The notes beneath the pieces are model-generated. The model searched no databases, was not told where the DNA came from, and was given only the letters and a program-made list of their open reading frames with translations. From Anaerolineae bacterium (GTDB taxonomy: Bacteria; Chloroflexota; Anaerolineae; JAADDB01), in contig WGAA01000242.1 of NCBI GenBank assembly GCA_015489285.1, positions 1 to 12,999 on the forward strand: DNA of 12,999 nt, in the 5' to 3' direction. Numbering within the stretch: the first letter of the stretch is position 1; each line of letters opens with the position of its first letter. A program made the position numbers and the translations under genes. Below, piece after piece: positions 1 to 7,737 of the stretch.

Positions 1-455
1 TCTCCGGGGAGGTGGCGCGTCAGCTTCTGGATGCAGGGGTCGCGGCCATCGATGTGGCGGGGGCCGGAGGGACGTCGTGGAGTGAGGTGGAGTACCATCG
101 GGCTCCGGACGAGCACTGGCGGCGCCTGGCCCGAGCTTTTGTCGATTGGGGCATTCCTACGGCGGAGAGTCTTGTGGAGGTGCGGCAGGCAGTCGGGGAC
201 CGGGTCCCCGTCTTTGCTTCGGGGGGGGTTCGGAGTGGGGTGGATGCGGTGAAGGCTCTGGCCCTGGGCGCGCGCCTGGTCGGTATGGCCTCCCCCTTCT
301 TGAAGGCCGCGGCGAGGGGAACGGACGCGGTCCTTGAGGAAGTGGATGTGTTCGTGCACGAGATGCGTATAGCCATGTTTGCTATCGGCGTTCCCACCGT
401 TTCCGCGCTGCCTGCGTCCAATTCCATCCGACCCATACACAGGTGCGAGCAATGA
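1..455 (+). CDS. fni: Type 2 isopentenyl-diphosphate delta-isomerase, C-terminal part (5' end outside window)
   Basis: FMN- and NADPH-dependent enzyme that interconverts isopentenyl and dimethylallyl diphosphate, the two C5 isoprenoid units, in the cytoplasm. The reading frame is open from base 3, so the gene begins upstream and about 150 C-terminal residues are visible. Typical type 2 features are seen: IDVAGAGGTSW near the start, then the FMN-phosphate-binding segment ASGGVRSGVDAVKALALGA, followed by LVGMASPFLKAA and the C-terminal helix with MRIAMFAIGV. These match the TIM-barrel C-terminal half of the family (IDI-2, unrelated to the metal-dependent type 1 enzyme). The stop codon overlaps the start of the downstream prenyl synthase gene (ATGA), so the two are translationally coupled and act in consecutive steps. 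The GTG at base 12 is an internal Val codon, not a start. The product call is confident; the promoter and N-terminus are not visible. Confidence 0.93.
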   Translation, partial: SGEVARQLLDAGVAAIDVAGAGGTSWSEVEYHRAPDEHWRRLARAFVDWGIPTAESLVEVRQAVGDRVPVFASGGVRSGVDAVKALALGARLVGMASPFLKAAARGTDAVLEEVDVFVHEMRIAMFAIGVPTVSALPASNSIRPIHRCEQ

Positions 456-1480
456 GCGACTATCACGCGTTCTTCCAACGATACATGCCTTTGCTGGAGG
501 CCCACATGCGGGAGGTGTTGCGTCCTCCCTCTGAGGCCGTCGAGCCCCATTACGGGATGATGGAGTACCACCTGGGGTGGCGTGATGAGGCATTGCGGCC
601 GGTCCAGGTGTACGCGGGGAAGCGCGTCCGCCCGATGCTCCTGCTCCTGGCCACGGAGGCCGTCGGGGGGGCTGTCGAAGGGGCGTTGCCGGCCGCTGCG
701 GCCGTGGAGCTGTTGCACAATTTTTCTCTCATCCACGACGATATCGAGGACGAGAGTCCCACACGGCGCGGGCGCCCTTCCCTGTGGCAGGTGTGGGGCG
801 TCCCTCAAGCCATCAATGTGGGGGACGGCATGTTTGCTCTGGCCTATCGAGCTCTCGAGGGATTGCGCGCCCATCATCCCCCCGAACGGGTCCTCACGGC
901 CTTGGATGTGTTTGTGTCCACGACGATACGGCTCACCGAGGGCCAGTACATGGATATGGCCTTCGAAGGACGGTTGGATGTGGGAGTGGAGGCGTATTTG
1001 CAGATGATCGAGGGGAAGACCGCGGCCTTGATCGGGGCCAGCACCGGTTTGGGAGCCTTGTTGGGCGGGGTACCGGAGAGGGTTTGGCAGCGGTTCTACA
1101 CCTTTGGTCGGTATGTGGGGCTGACCTTTCAGATTGTGGATGACATTCTGGGTATTTGGGGAGATGAGTCGACGCTGGGGAAGTCGGTGGCCACGGATAT
1201 TCTGACGAAGAAGAAGACGTACCCCGTTGTCTACGGGCTCACCGCTTCTCCGGTTGCCGACCAGTTGCAGGCCTTGTACGCGGGGCCTCCTTTTACGGAG
1301 GAGGATGTGCCGCGTGTCGTCGCCTTGCTGGAACAGGCCGGAGCCCGGGAGGCGGCCTGGCAAATGGCCGCGCGTTTCCACGCCCGGGCCCTGGGGGCCC
1401 TGGAGCAGATGCCGTATACGAGCGAGGCATTTCAGGCCCTACTCCATTTCGCCGATTCCCTCCTGATTCGCCGGCGATAG
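452..1480 (+). CDS. Geranylgeranyl/polyprenyl diphosphate synthase (trans-isoprenyl synthase family)
   Basis: Adds isopentenyl diphosphate units to an allylic diphosphate, giving precursors for carotenoids, quinone side chains or other isoprenoids. The 342-residue length is normal for the family. The first Asp-rich motif is DDIED (residues 96-100), preceded by NFSLIH. A Phe five residues before the first Asp is the arrangement known in archaeal-type GGPP synthases, which suggests a C20 product (inference). The second motif is DDILGIWGD (230-238), followed by LGKSVATDILTKKKTYPV; the fifth position is Gly rather than Asp, a variant I recall from actinobacterial GGPP synthases. I chose ATG 452, which overlaps the upstream TGA. 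The GTG at 443 lies inside the Shine-Dalgarno-like AGGTG (441-445), so it is not used. Cotranscribed with the IPP isomerase. The family is certain; the exact chain length is not. Confidence 0.92.
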   Translation: MSDYHAFFQRYMPLLEAHMREVLRPPSEAVEPHYGMMEYHLGWRDEALRPVQVYAGKRVRPMLLLLATEAVGGAVEGALPAAAAVELLHNFSLIHDDIEDESPTRRGRPSLWQVWGVPQAINVGDGMFALAYRALEGLRAHHPPERVLTALDVFVSTTIRLTEGQYMDMAFEGRLDVGVEAYLQMIEGKTAALIGASTGLGALLGGVPERVWQRFYTFGRYVGLTFQIVDDILGIWGDESTLGKSVATDILTKKKTYPVVYGLTASPVADQLQALYAGPPFTEEDVPRVVALLEQAGAREAAWQMAARFHARALGALEQMPYTSEAFQALLHFADSLLIRRR

Positions 1481-1494
1481 CGATCAGGTTGGAG

Positions 1495-1531
1495 GGCGTT
1501 GGCGCTGTAGGACCGACCCCGTCCTCACGCC
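1495..1531 (+). terminator. Possible weak terminator hairpin after the prenyl synthase gene
   Basis: Two nested stems lie 14 nt after the stop: GGCGT/ACGCC outside and AGGAC/GTCCT inside, with a 7-nt loop and an asymmetric internal loop. No U-tract follows directly, so this is at best a factor-assisted or imperfect terminator. Confidence 0.25.
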
Positions 1532-1566
1532 GGGAAGTTACTCGTGACTCTTACTCATTTCCCCGT

Positions 1567-1595
1567 TTGCTCGAGAAGGGCATGTGCAGTACACT
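1567..1595 (+). promoter_or_regulatory. Putative sigma-70-type promoter for the zinc-ribbon protein gene
   Basis: A -35-like TTGCTC (1567-1572) and a -10-like TACACT (1590-1595) are separated by 17 nt, about 60 nt before the ATG at 1657. TATAAC at 1596-1601 is an alternative -10, but its spacing to the same -35 is too long. The match is moderate. Confidence 0.4.
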
Positions 1596-1656
1596 TATAA
1601 CGACTTCCCGGGGCGTGTGTCGTTCGGGCATTTGCTGCAGATGAGGGGACCCAACC

Positions 1657-2355
1657 ATGTACAACCGTCTGCTGTGGGAGTTGCAGGATATCGACCTCCA
1701 ATTGGCTGCCCTCGCCGAGGAACAGGAACGCATCCTTCAGTCCCTCCAGGAACCCGAAGAACTCCTTGTGTTGGAACGGGAGGCTTATCAGCTGGAAGAG
1801 GAATACCGCGCGCTGGAAGGCCGGATTCGTGACGCCGAGCTGGAACTTCAAAGCCTGGAAGAGGCGCGTCGGGGGCTGGAACGTCGGCTCTACGGCGGAT
1901 ACATCACGAATCCCCGTGAGGTCGAGGCCGCGGAACACAAAATTCAGGAGTTGCACCGACGGACGGAGGCTTTGGAGGAGCAGGTGCTCGACATGATGGC
2001 GAAGAGCGAGGACCTCCAAGCCCGTCTGCAGATGTTGCGGGAACGCCTGAAGGCCCTACGGGCCCGTTGGCGGGAGGAAAGCGCGGCCCTTCGCGCCCGT
2101 CAACAAGAGGTGCAAAACCGGCAAAAAGAACTGAACGCCCGACGAAGTCGCCTGGTTCAACAGCTCCCCGGAGATGTCCTCCTCACGTATGAGCGCCTCC
2201 GCCTGCGCAAGCGAGGCATCGCCGTCGCCCGCCTCGAACAAGGCATATGCGAGGTGTGTGGCGTAGAAGTCCCCATCAACGTAGCCCGCAAAGTGCGTTA
2301 CGGTCAGGAGTTGATCTTTTGCCCCACATGTGGGCGTATTCTCGTTCACGTTTGA
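1657..2355 (+). CDS. Coiled-coil protein with C-terminal C4 zinc ribbon (COG1579/HP0958-like)
   Basis: A cytoplasmic protein of 232 residues. Residues ~1-185 are Glu/Arg/Leu/Gln-rich with continuous heptad character, so a long antiparallel coiled coil is expected. Residues 198-225 carry C198-x2-C201 and C222-x2-C225, the four ligands of a zinc ribbon. This architecture matches the widespread family containing Helicobacter HP0958 and Deinococcus DR0291, annotated as a predicted nucleic-acid-binding zinc-ribbon protein. HP0958 binds RNA and flagellar regulators in Helicobacter, but nothing flagellar is near here, so I do not transfer that role. The start is ATG 1657 with GAGGGG about 8 nt upstream. 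The gene stands alone between two putative promoters, and its stop codon lies inside the -35 box of the next promoter. The family is confident; the cellular function is unknown. Confidence 0.85.
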   Translation: MYNRLLWELQDIDLQLAALAEEQERILQSLQEPEELLVLEREAYQLEEEYRALEGRIRDAELELQSLEEARRGLERRLYGGYITNPREVEAAEHKIQELHRRTEALEEQVLDMMAKSEDLQARLQMLRERLKALRARWREESAALRARQQEVQNRQKELNARRSRLVQQLPGDVLLTYERLRLRKRGIAVARLEQGICEVCGVEVPINVARKVRYGQELIFCPTCGRILVHV

Positions 2356-2381
2356 CGTCTTCTTTCAGTTCCGGGTATAAT
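2352..2381 (+). promoter_or_regulatory. Strong sigma-70-type promoter of the subtilase gene
   Basis: TTGACG (2352-2357) and a perfect TATAAT (2376-2381), 18 nt apart, are the best promoter match in the window. The -35 box contains the TGA stop of the zinc-ribbon gene. The predicted start near 2388 leaves a leader of about 290 nt before the protease ATG. Confidence 0.8.
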
Positions 2382-2678
2382 CAGGCCGATACATGCTTCG
2401 AGGACTCGGATGACCTCACTCCGCTCTTTTTGCCTGGAAGTGTATCCTTTTGGACCACAAGGAATGGCGGATCGCCCTTCTTCTGTGGAACGGCTTCGTT
2501 GCTTTCACTGGTTTGGGGGTCTCTCCCTTCTCCCATCAACTGCAAGGCCCTTTGTTCAAATTCCAACGGTAAAGGGGGTGAGAACGGCGGATCGACAAGA
2601 CGAATGCATCCCTCATTGGACAGAAGGTCGTTGTTTGTCCCACAAGTCCTTTCATTAATTCACTAAGGAGGAGTGCCC
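2356..2678 (+). other. Long untranslated leader / intergenic region before the subtilase
   Basis: This 323-nt stretch holds the promoter -10 box and then about 290 nt with no gene I can recognise. It is visibly less GC-rich than its flanks. A possible small ORF runs from ATG 2410 (GAGGA at 2400-2404) to TAA 2658, 82 codons, ending 20 nt before the protease start. Its third-position GC is only about 45% by my count, well below the flanking genes, and its composition (many Arg, Ser, Cys, Trp, Phe) resembles a chance frame, so I do not call it a gene. The 9-mer GGCGGATCG occurs twice, at 2466 and 2586, exactly 120 nt apart. I see no clear terminator, known riboswitch or T-box signature. Confidence 0.5.
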
Positions 2679-5600
2679 ATGAACTCCCGATGGTGGCGTA
2701 TTCTCACATTAGTGCTTGTTCTAAGCATGGTCGTACCTCTCGTTGCTTTTGCCGCACCTGTAGATCCGAACACGGATGCTCTCCTGCAAGAGGCGCAGGC
2801 TACAGGCGGCAAGCGCTTCTTCATCATCCTCGAGGGGGATCCCTTGGCCGTGTACTACAGCAAACACGGTGCCCCCGTGGAGATGAGCCGGGCTAGCGGT
2901 AAGCTGGATGCTATGGCTCCTGCCAGCCGGGCTTACATCGAACAACTGCGGGAAAAGCAGTTGGAAGCGGTACGGGTGATGTCTCACCTCATTCCCGGTG
3001 CCCGGGTCGCCGAATACCGGGACGAGTTGGGCAAATCGCATCCCCTCATGTATCAGGTCGTTCTGAACGGTTTTGTCGTTGAACTCCCTGAGGTGAATCG
3101 GGAGAACCTCATCAAACTGTCCCACATCCCCGGGGTCAAGGCCGTCGTAATCGAGCACAAGGTCGAGCTCAACATGGAGGTGGTGAATCCCACCATCGGT
3201 GCCCCGGCCGTGTGGGAAAAGGTGGGGGGTGTTAACGCCGCCGGTGAGGGGATTAAGGTCGCGGTCATCGATACGGGAGTAGACCCCAACCATCCGGGCC
3301 TGGATCCCACGGGCTACCGCTATCCGGTAGGCTATCCTAAAGGGGATACCCGGTACACGACGCCGAAGGTCATCGTCATGCGCGGATATTATCGCCCCGA
3401 TGATCCTCCCAGGAATCCGGCCCCGTTGCCCTTGCATCCCCACGGGACGGGGGTTGCCACGATTATCGCGACGAACCCCAACACCGTCGCCACGTACAAG
3501 GGTGTGGATGTCACCTTGAGCGGTGTGGCCCCCAAAGCCTACATCATGTCCTACCAGATCTTCTACCCCTCCGCGTCGGGTTCGGCTGCCCGTTACGCCT
3601 CCGATCCGGAGACGGTGAAAGCCATTGAGCAGATGGTGTTGGACGGCGCGGATGTGGTGAACAATTCCTGGGGTGAAAGCGCCTTCATTCCGCTCAAGGC
3701 GGGCTTCAACCCGGTGATCGACGCCCTGGATGCCGCGGCCTCCGCAGGGGTCGTTGTCGTCAAGTCCGCGGGGAACAACGGTCCCGGGAGCGCGACGGTA
3801 GGCGGTAATGACCAGCCGGTCAAAGGCATCTCCGTCGGTGCTACGGTCAACACGCGGGCCTTCGGCAACGAAGCCCGAGTCGTCGCTCCGGAACCCGTTC
3901 CTCCTCTCATTCAATCCATGTTGGCCGTTCCGGCGGCCTTTGGCGGAACGCTGGAGGAGGACTTCGGTCCCACCGTCTTCGTGGACGTAGGACGTATTCA
4001 TCCGGGGAACAAGAAAGCGTGTAAGCCCATCCAGGATCCCAACGGGGAACTGCGAGGTAAGGTCGCGCTGATCTCCCGCGGTAGCTGTACGTTTGTGAAG
4101 AAGGTGAAGAACGCCCAGGATGCGGGCGCCGTGCTGGCGATTATCTACAACAACGTCCCCTCCGCACCACCCATTACCATGGGCGGATCCTCGGACGAGA
4201 TCACCATTCCGGCCTTTATGGTGGGGAACCTGCAAGGTCTGGCCATGGTGCAGTTCGAAAATGAGCATCCCGGCGAGGCCATGGTCGAGATCGGCGCTCA
4301 GACCAAGCGCTTGACGGGCGTGGCTCCCCCTGATGTGTTGACCAACTTCTCCAGTCGTGGGCCGGCTTTCCCGCTGAACCGCATCGTCCCCGATGTGGTG
4401 GCTCAAGGGCAGAACGTGCTCAGCGGGTATGCGGTGACGACCACGTCCGCCAAGGAACTGTGGGAGCCGTGGGCGGGCACCAGTGCTTCCGGGCCCATTG
4501 TGGCCGGCGCGGCTGCCCTCCTCAAGCAAGTCCACCCCGACTGGAAACCCTGGCAGATCAAGAGCGCCCTCATGCTCACGGCCAAATCCGAGGTGTGGCT
4601 GGACTTCGCCCAGACGCGCAAGGGCGGCCCGATGGAAGTGGGCGCCGGCCGTATCCAGGTGGACAAAGCCGTGGATCCGGGCGTCCTCGTCAAGGTGTTG
4701 GACCCCGACGGCCAGATTCCTTGCAATACGTCGGCCATGTTCGGCCTGGTGGAACAGGGTGCGTCCAAGCACCTGGTTCTCGAACTGTACAGCGCGGTGG
4801 ACCGGGATATGACGTGGACGCTCTCCTTGAGCAACCCCTTCACCCTCCCCGTGGAAGTCGATCCCACGAGCGTGACCGTACCCGCGGGCGATAAGGCCAC
4901 CGTCGACCTGTGGCTCCGGGTACCCGACGACGGTAGCGTGAAGGCGGGCGATTATTGGGGAGCGGTCCAACTCACTTCTGGCGATTACATGGCACATGTG
5001 CCCTTCTGGGTGCGCATCGCTGAAAAGAAGGAAGGGGCCCAGGTTCTCCTCATCGATGACGATGGCTCCTTGCTCCAGCCCATGTACTTCGGTGTGGACA
5101 CGACGGATTATCGTCCCTACTACGAAGCCCTGCTCCGCGAAGCCGGCGTGACCTATGATGTGTGGGATGCGGAGCGCCACTGGCTGCAAGGGCCGGGTCT
5201 GCCCGATGTAGCCACCTTGCAGAAGTACGACAAGGTTATCTGGTTCACCGGCGATTCCTTCCTCACCTACTACGGTGTGTCCGCGGACGCGACGGACCGG
5301 ACTCGCTTCCTCGACTTCTTCCACAACACACCCGGGCGCAAGCTCATTGTGACCGGTCAGGATTGGAGTGGTTATTACAGCAATTACATGAAGACGACGG
5401 ACGGGGGTTGTGTCCTCTGTAGTCTGGGTGTGGGCGCCTGGGCCGAGGATGCGTATGCCCCGGCGAAGAAGAATTCACCCGTCATGGCTGCTCTGGGTGA
5501 GGGACCCTTCAGTGGCATGCTCCTGGACCTGGGTGGGGTGATGACGCCCACCATTGAGAGTAGCGCGGGGAATCAGGAGTATGTGGACGGGCTCTTCCCC

Positions 5601-6728
5601 GACGGCGTGCATGCTCCCGAGTGGACGGGCCAGGGCGCCATCCGCTCCTTGCTGCCCGCGTCGGATACCCCGACGGAGCGCGTCCCCTACATTGCCACCC
5701 TGCGCGGCGGCGATCCCAAGCTGGAGTGGATCCTGTCCGGCGACAAGGCGGGGACGAGCACATCCAGCAGTCGGGCCATCTACTTCGCCTTCGGTCTGGA
5801 GGGCATCAACAACGCCCACACGGATGCCGGTTTCGCCTCTCGCAAGGATGTCCTGGAGCGGTCCTTCGCGTGGTTGGATGACGAGGTCACCTTGAGTGTC
5901 TCCGGCGTGACTGAAGTGACTCTGCCGGAGCCTGTGGTCCTCACGGCCACACTGACCAGCTCCACGGGCATGACGGAGCCGGTGTCCTTCCGCTGGAGCT
6001 GGGGTGATGGCTCCCCCATCGTTGCCACGGGCAGCAGCGCCTCCGCCGCCCACACTTACGGCCGGGATGGCACGTACACCGTGTGGGTCGAGGGGACCGA
6101 TCCGTTAGGGCACACCGCCGTCACCTCTGTCACCGTCCGGGTGAACCCCAACCCGGTGCAACCGGTGACCTGGGTGACCGAGACGGTGAAGCTGGAGAGT
6201 GTGGCGGACACGTACATTGATGCGTGGGCCGTGCCCTGGATGCCCCCGAACGTGGGTGACGATGTGAACATGAAGGTGCGCGGCAAGAACATCAAGACCG
6301 CACTGGTGGCTTTTGATCTCAGCGGCTTGCCCGCAGGCTCTGAGATCCTCTCCGCCCACCTGAAGGTGTTCGCCACCAACGGTGTGGGCCAGGTGACTGT
6401 GGGCGCGTACAACGTGTTGCGTCCGTGGTCGGAGAAAGAGGCCACCTGGTGGGAGGCTTCCTCCGGCACCAAGTGGGAGGTACCGGGAGCCAACGGCGCC
6501 GGTGATCGCTGTCCCATGCCCGCGGACAGTCAGGTCGTGAAGAAGACGGGATGGGTGACCTTCGATGTCACCAAGATCGCCCAGGCCTGGCTCCAGGGCA
6601 AGGGGACGGGTATCGCCCTGCGGGGTGATGATGCCGCTTACGGCGGTGAATGGAACTTCATCACCCGTGAGTTCACCGAGTACCGCCCCGTGCTGGAGGT
6701 TGTCTATCGCCATCCTAGCGGGGAGTAG
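2679..6728 (+). CDS. Large secreted subtilisin-family (S8) serine protease with PA, PKD and DNRLRE-like domains
   Basis: An extracellular endopeptidase of 1349 residues. The Sec signal peptide is residues 1-26 (hydrophobic LTLVLVLSMVVPLV, ending AFA/A). Residues ~44-166 look like an I9-type inhibitory propeptide. The catalytic triad is complete: D198 (VAVIDTGVD), H255 (HPHGTGVA) and S602 (GTSASGP, a variant of the usual GTSMAAP), with oxyanion N366 (SAGNNGPG). The long gap between N366 and S602 holds a protease-associated domain (~427-545; GKVALISRGSCTF). Then come a beta-sandwich domain (~685-782), an alpha/beta amidotransferase-like domain opening with VLLIDDDGS (~788-1067), a PKD domain (~1070-1160; FRWSWGDGSP and HTYGRDGTYTV) and a DNRLRE/CBM96-like module (~1168-1346; DTYID, TALVAFDLSGLP, VTFDVTKIAQAWL). 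No C-terminal membrane anchor or sorting signal is seen. ATG 2679 is chosen because AAGGAGG (2665-2671) sits 7 nt upstream; the in-frame GTG at 2673 is too close. Likely a scavenging or envelope-processing protease; substrate unknown. Confidence 0.93.
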   Translation: MNSRWWRILTLVLVLSMVVPLVAFAAPVDPNTDALLQEAQATGGKRFFIILEGDPLAVYYSKHGAPVEMSRASGKLDAMAPASRAYIEQLREKQLEAVRVMSHLIPGARVAEYRDELGKSHPLMYQVVLNGFVVELPEVNRENLIKLSHIPGVKAVVIEHKVELNMEVVNPTIGAPAVWEKVGGVNAAGEGIKVAVIDTGVDPNHPGLDPTGYRYPVGYPKGDTRYTTPKVIVMRGYYRPDDPPRNPAPLPLHPHGTGVATIIATNPNTVATYKGVDVTLSGVAPKAYIMSYQIFYPSASGSAARYASDPETVKAIEQMVLDGADVVNNSWGESAFIPLKAGFNPVIDALDAAASAGVVVVKSAGNNGPGSATVGGNDQPVKGISVGATVNTRAFGNEARVVAPEPVPPLIQSMLAVPAAFGGTLEEDFGPTVFVDVGRIHPGNKKACKPIQDPNGELRGKVALISRGSCTFVKKVKNAQDAGAVLAIIYNNVPSAPPITMGGSSDEITIPAFMVGNLQGLAMVQFENEHPGEAMVEIGAQTKRLTGVAPPDVLTNFSSRGPAFPLNRIVPDVVAQGQNVLSGYAVTTTSAKELWEPWAGTSASGPIVAGAAALLKQVHPDWKPWQIKSALMLTAKSEVWLDFAQTRKGGPMEVGAGRIQVDKAVDPGVLVKVLDPDGQIPCNTSAMFGLVEQGASKHLVLELYSAVDRDMTWTLSLSNPFTLPVEVDPTSVTVPAGDKATVDLWLRVPDDGSVKAGDYWGAVQLTSGDYMAHVPFWVRIAEKKEGAQVLLIDDDGSLLQPMYFGVDTTDYRPYYEALLREAGVTYDVWDAERHWLQGPGLPDVATLQKYDKVIWFTGDSFLTYYGVSADATDRTRFLDFFHNTPGRKLIVTGQDWSGYYSNYMKTTDGGCVLCSLGVGAWAEDAYAPAKKNSPVMAALGEGPFSGMLLDLGGVMTPTIESSAGNQEYVDGLFPDGVHAPEWTGQGAIRSLLPASDTPTERVPYIATLRGGDPKLEWILSGDKAGTSTSSSRAIYFAFGLEGINNAHTDAGFASRKDVLERSFAWLDDEVTLSVSGVTEVTLPEPVVLTATLTSSTGMTEPVSFRWSWGDGSPIVATGSSASAAHTYGRDGTYTVWVEGTDPLGHTAVTSVTVRVNPNPVQPVTWVTETVKLESVADTYIDAWAVPWMPPNVGDDVNMKVRGKNIKTALVAFDLSGLPAGSEILSAHLKVFATNGVGQVTVGAYNVLRPWSEKEATWWEASSGTKWEVPGANGAGDRCPMPADSQVVKKTGWVTFDVTKIAQAWLQGKGTGIALRGDDAAYGGEWNFITREFTEYRPVLEVVYRHPSGE

Positions 6729-6739
6729 AAAATAAACAA

Positions 6740-6772
6740 CCCCCCGCCGTCCCTACCGGGGGCGGCGGGGGG
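6740..6772 (-). terminator. Rho-independent terminator between convergent genes (tail on minus strand)
   Basis: A perfect 10-bp GC stem, CCCCCCGCCG (6740-6749) with CGGCGGGGGG (6763-6772), has a 13-nt loop in which further C/G pairing is possible. Read on the minus strand it is followed by TTGTTTATTTT, a U-rich tail, and it lies about 49 nt after the lipoprotein stop codon. On the plus strand the hairpin starts 12 nt after the subtilase stop but is followed by AAGACG, so for that gene it would block decay or act only weakly as a terminator. Confidence 0.8.
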
Positions 6773-6820
6773 AAGACGTATCGGCCGTGGGATCGATGGG
6801 TATGGCTACTTCCTCCTCCC

Positions 6821-7552
6821 TTATTTCTTCGTCTCCTCGCCGCAGAGGAAGATCTTCCGGCTGCTACCGTGGTAGGCATATGTCTGTTCCCCTACCTTGA
6901 GGACGACGAGGAACCCCGGGGTCAAAATCTGGGCGTACTTCTGTCCCTCCACCGGACATCCCAAACTCGTATCGTCCCAGGTCACCTCTTTGGCTTCGAC
7001 CACCTGAATGCGTTCCTTGGGAACGCCCAGCCGTTGGGCCAGATCCTCTATGGCCTTTTCCTTTGCCTTATCCAGGGTCAACGACTCCCCTGCGGTCAAC
7101 GGGCCGGAACGACATACCCACAACGCGTCCTGACTGCTGACCACGTAGAATTTCGTTTCCTTGTACTGGAAGACGAGGGCCTCCCCCTCCCCAAAGGTGG
7201 GAATGTCCCCTACGAGTTGGTCGACACAGGTCAGGGTCGCGGGGTCCACTTCGGACTCGTACGTGACAAAGGGCACATCTTTGGGGGTCACGTTGAGTAA
7301 GTCCGCCAGGGCGAGTTGCACTTGTGTGGCAATGGCCCGCGGGTTCCACACCGTCCCCTCCGGGGTGGGTTGGGGGGAAGGCGTTCCCCGTCCGCCGACT
7401 TCGATTTGGGGCAATGCCTGACGGGAGGGTGTAGGGCCCCCCGCTTTGGCCGCGGTGGCTGCCGGCTGTGGGGATGCCGGGGCAAGACAGGCGCTCAACA
7501 GAAGAACAACGCCGACAAGAACACTCAACCAGATGACGGATGTACGGGACAT
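6821..7552 (-). CDS. Lipoprotein with two tandem Cys-paired repeats (TSLGCP family), function unknown
   Basis: Exported lipoprotein of 243 residues. The signal peptide ends in the lipobox LSAC with lipidated Cys22, followed by a flexible Ala/Pro/Gly/Thr-rich linker to about residue 70. Two similar units follow. Unit 1 (about 73-137) has LLNVTPKDVPFV, then C109, GEALVFQYKETKFYVV and C137. Unit 2 (about 161-237) has RLGVPKERIQVV, then TWDDTSLGCP with C189, TPGFLVVLKVGEQTYAYH and C237. The two Cys occupy equivalent places in each unit, so one disulfide per unit is likely (inference). Several lineages I associate with Chloroflexota carry proteins with the TSLGCP plus LTPG motif; no function is established to my knowledge. 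Start ATG 7552 has GGAGGAGGAG just upstream. It has its own promoter and terminator and is divergent from the SAM operon. Confidence 0.82.
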   Translation of the reverse strand: MSRTSVIWLSVLVGVVLLLSACLAPASPQPAATAAKAGGPTPSRQALPQIEVGGRGTPSPQPTPEGTVWNPRAIATQVQLALADLLNVTPKDVPFVTYESEVDPATLTCVDQLVGDIPTFGEGEALVFQYKETKFYVVSSQDALWVCRSGPLTAGESLTLDKAKEKAIEDLAQRLGVPKERIQVVEAKEVTWDDTSLGCPVEGQKYAQILTPGFLVVLKVGEQTYAYHGSSRKIFLCGEETKK

Positions 7553-7632
7553 GGTCTCCTCCTCCCGTAAGATTCATCGAACGTGGTGCGACGCGTGCCT
7601 CTTGGGCCACCGCATCGCCGTCGCAGTCGCTC

Positions 7633-7653
7633 CAAAGGCGATGGACGCCTTTG
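7633..7653 (-). repeat. Perfect inverted repeat at the lipoprotein transcription start
   Basis: CAAAGGCG (7633-7640) and CGCCTTTG (7646-7653) form an 8-bp perfect stem with a 5-nt loop. On the minus strand it begins about 6 nt after the -10 box, at the predicted +1. It could be an operator for a dimeric repressor or a 5'-terminal hairpin that protects the mRNA; the sequence alone does not decide. Confidence 0.5.
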
Positions 7654-7658
7654 AAGCT

Positions 7659-7688
7659 ATTTTACATGAGACGTAAAGGAGTTGCCAA
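7659..7688 (-). promoter_or_regulatory. Sigma-70-type promoter of the lipoprotein gene
   Basis: Read on the minus strand, -35 TTGGCA (7688-7683) and -10 TAAAAT (7664-7659) are 18 nt apart. The predicted start is near 7652, leaving a leader of about 100 nt before the ATG. Confidence 0.65.
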
Positions 7689-7737
7689 TCGCATCCTCCC
7701 CCTCCCACGAGGAGGCGTCCTATTTTGCTCAAGTTTT

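Noticed and set aside
20..1381. 453-codon minus-strand frame across the isoprenoid genes
   Set aside because: Antisense to two recognisable genes and without recognisable protein motifs.
1538..1560. ACTC repeated three times at 6-7 nt spacing
   Set aside because: Too short and imperfect to distinguish from chance.
2410..2658. 82-codon ORF in the subtilase leader as a confident gene
   Set aside because: Third-position GC (about 45% by hand count) is well below that of neighbouring genes and the composition is unlike a folded protein; kept only as a finding to check.
2721..5324. 867-codon open frame on the minus strand inside the subtilase gene
   Set aside because: A shadow of the GC-rich coding strand: His/Arg/Gly-rich composition, no family features, and it lies entirely within a gene with an intact signal peptide and catalytic triad.
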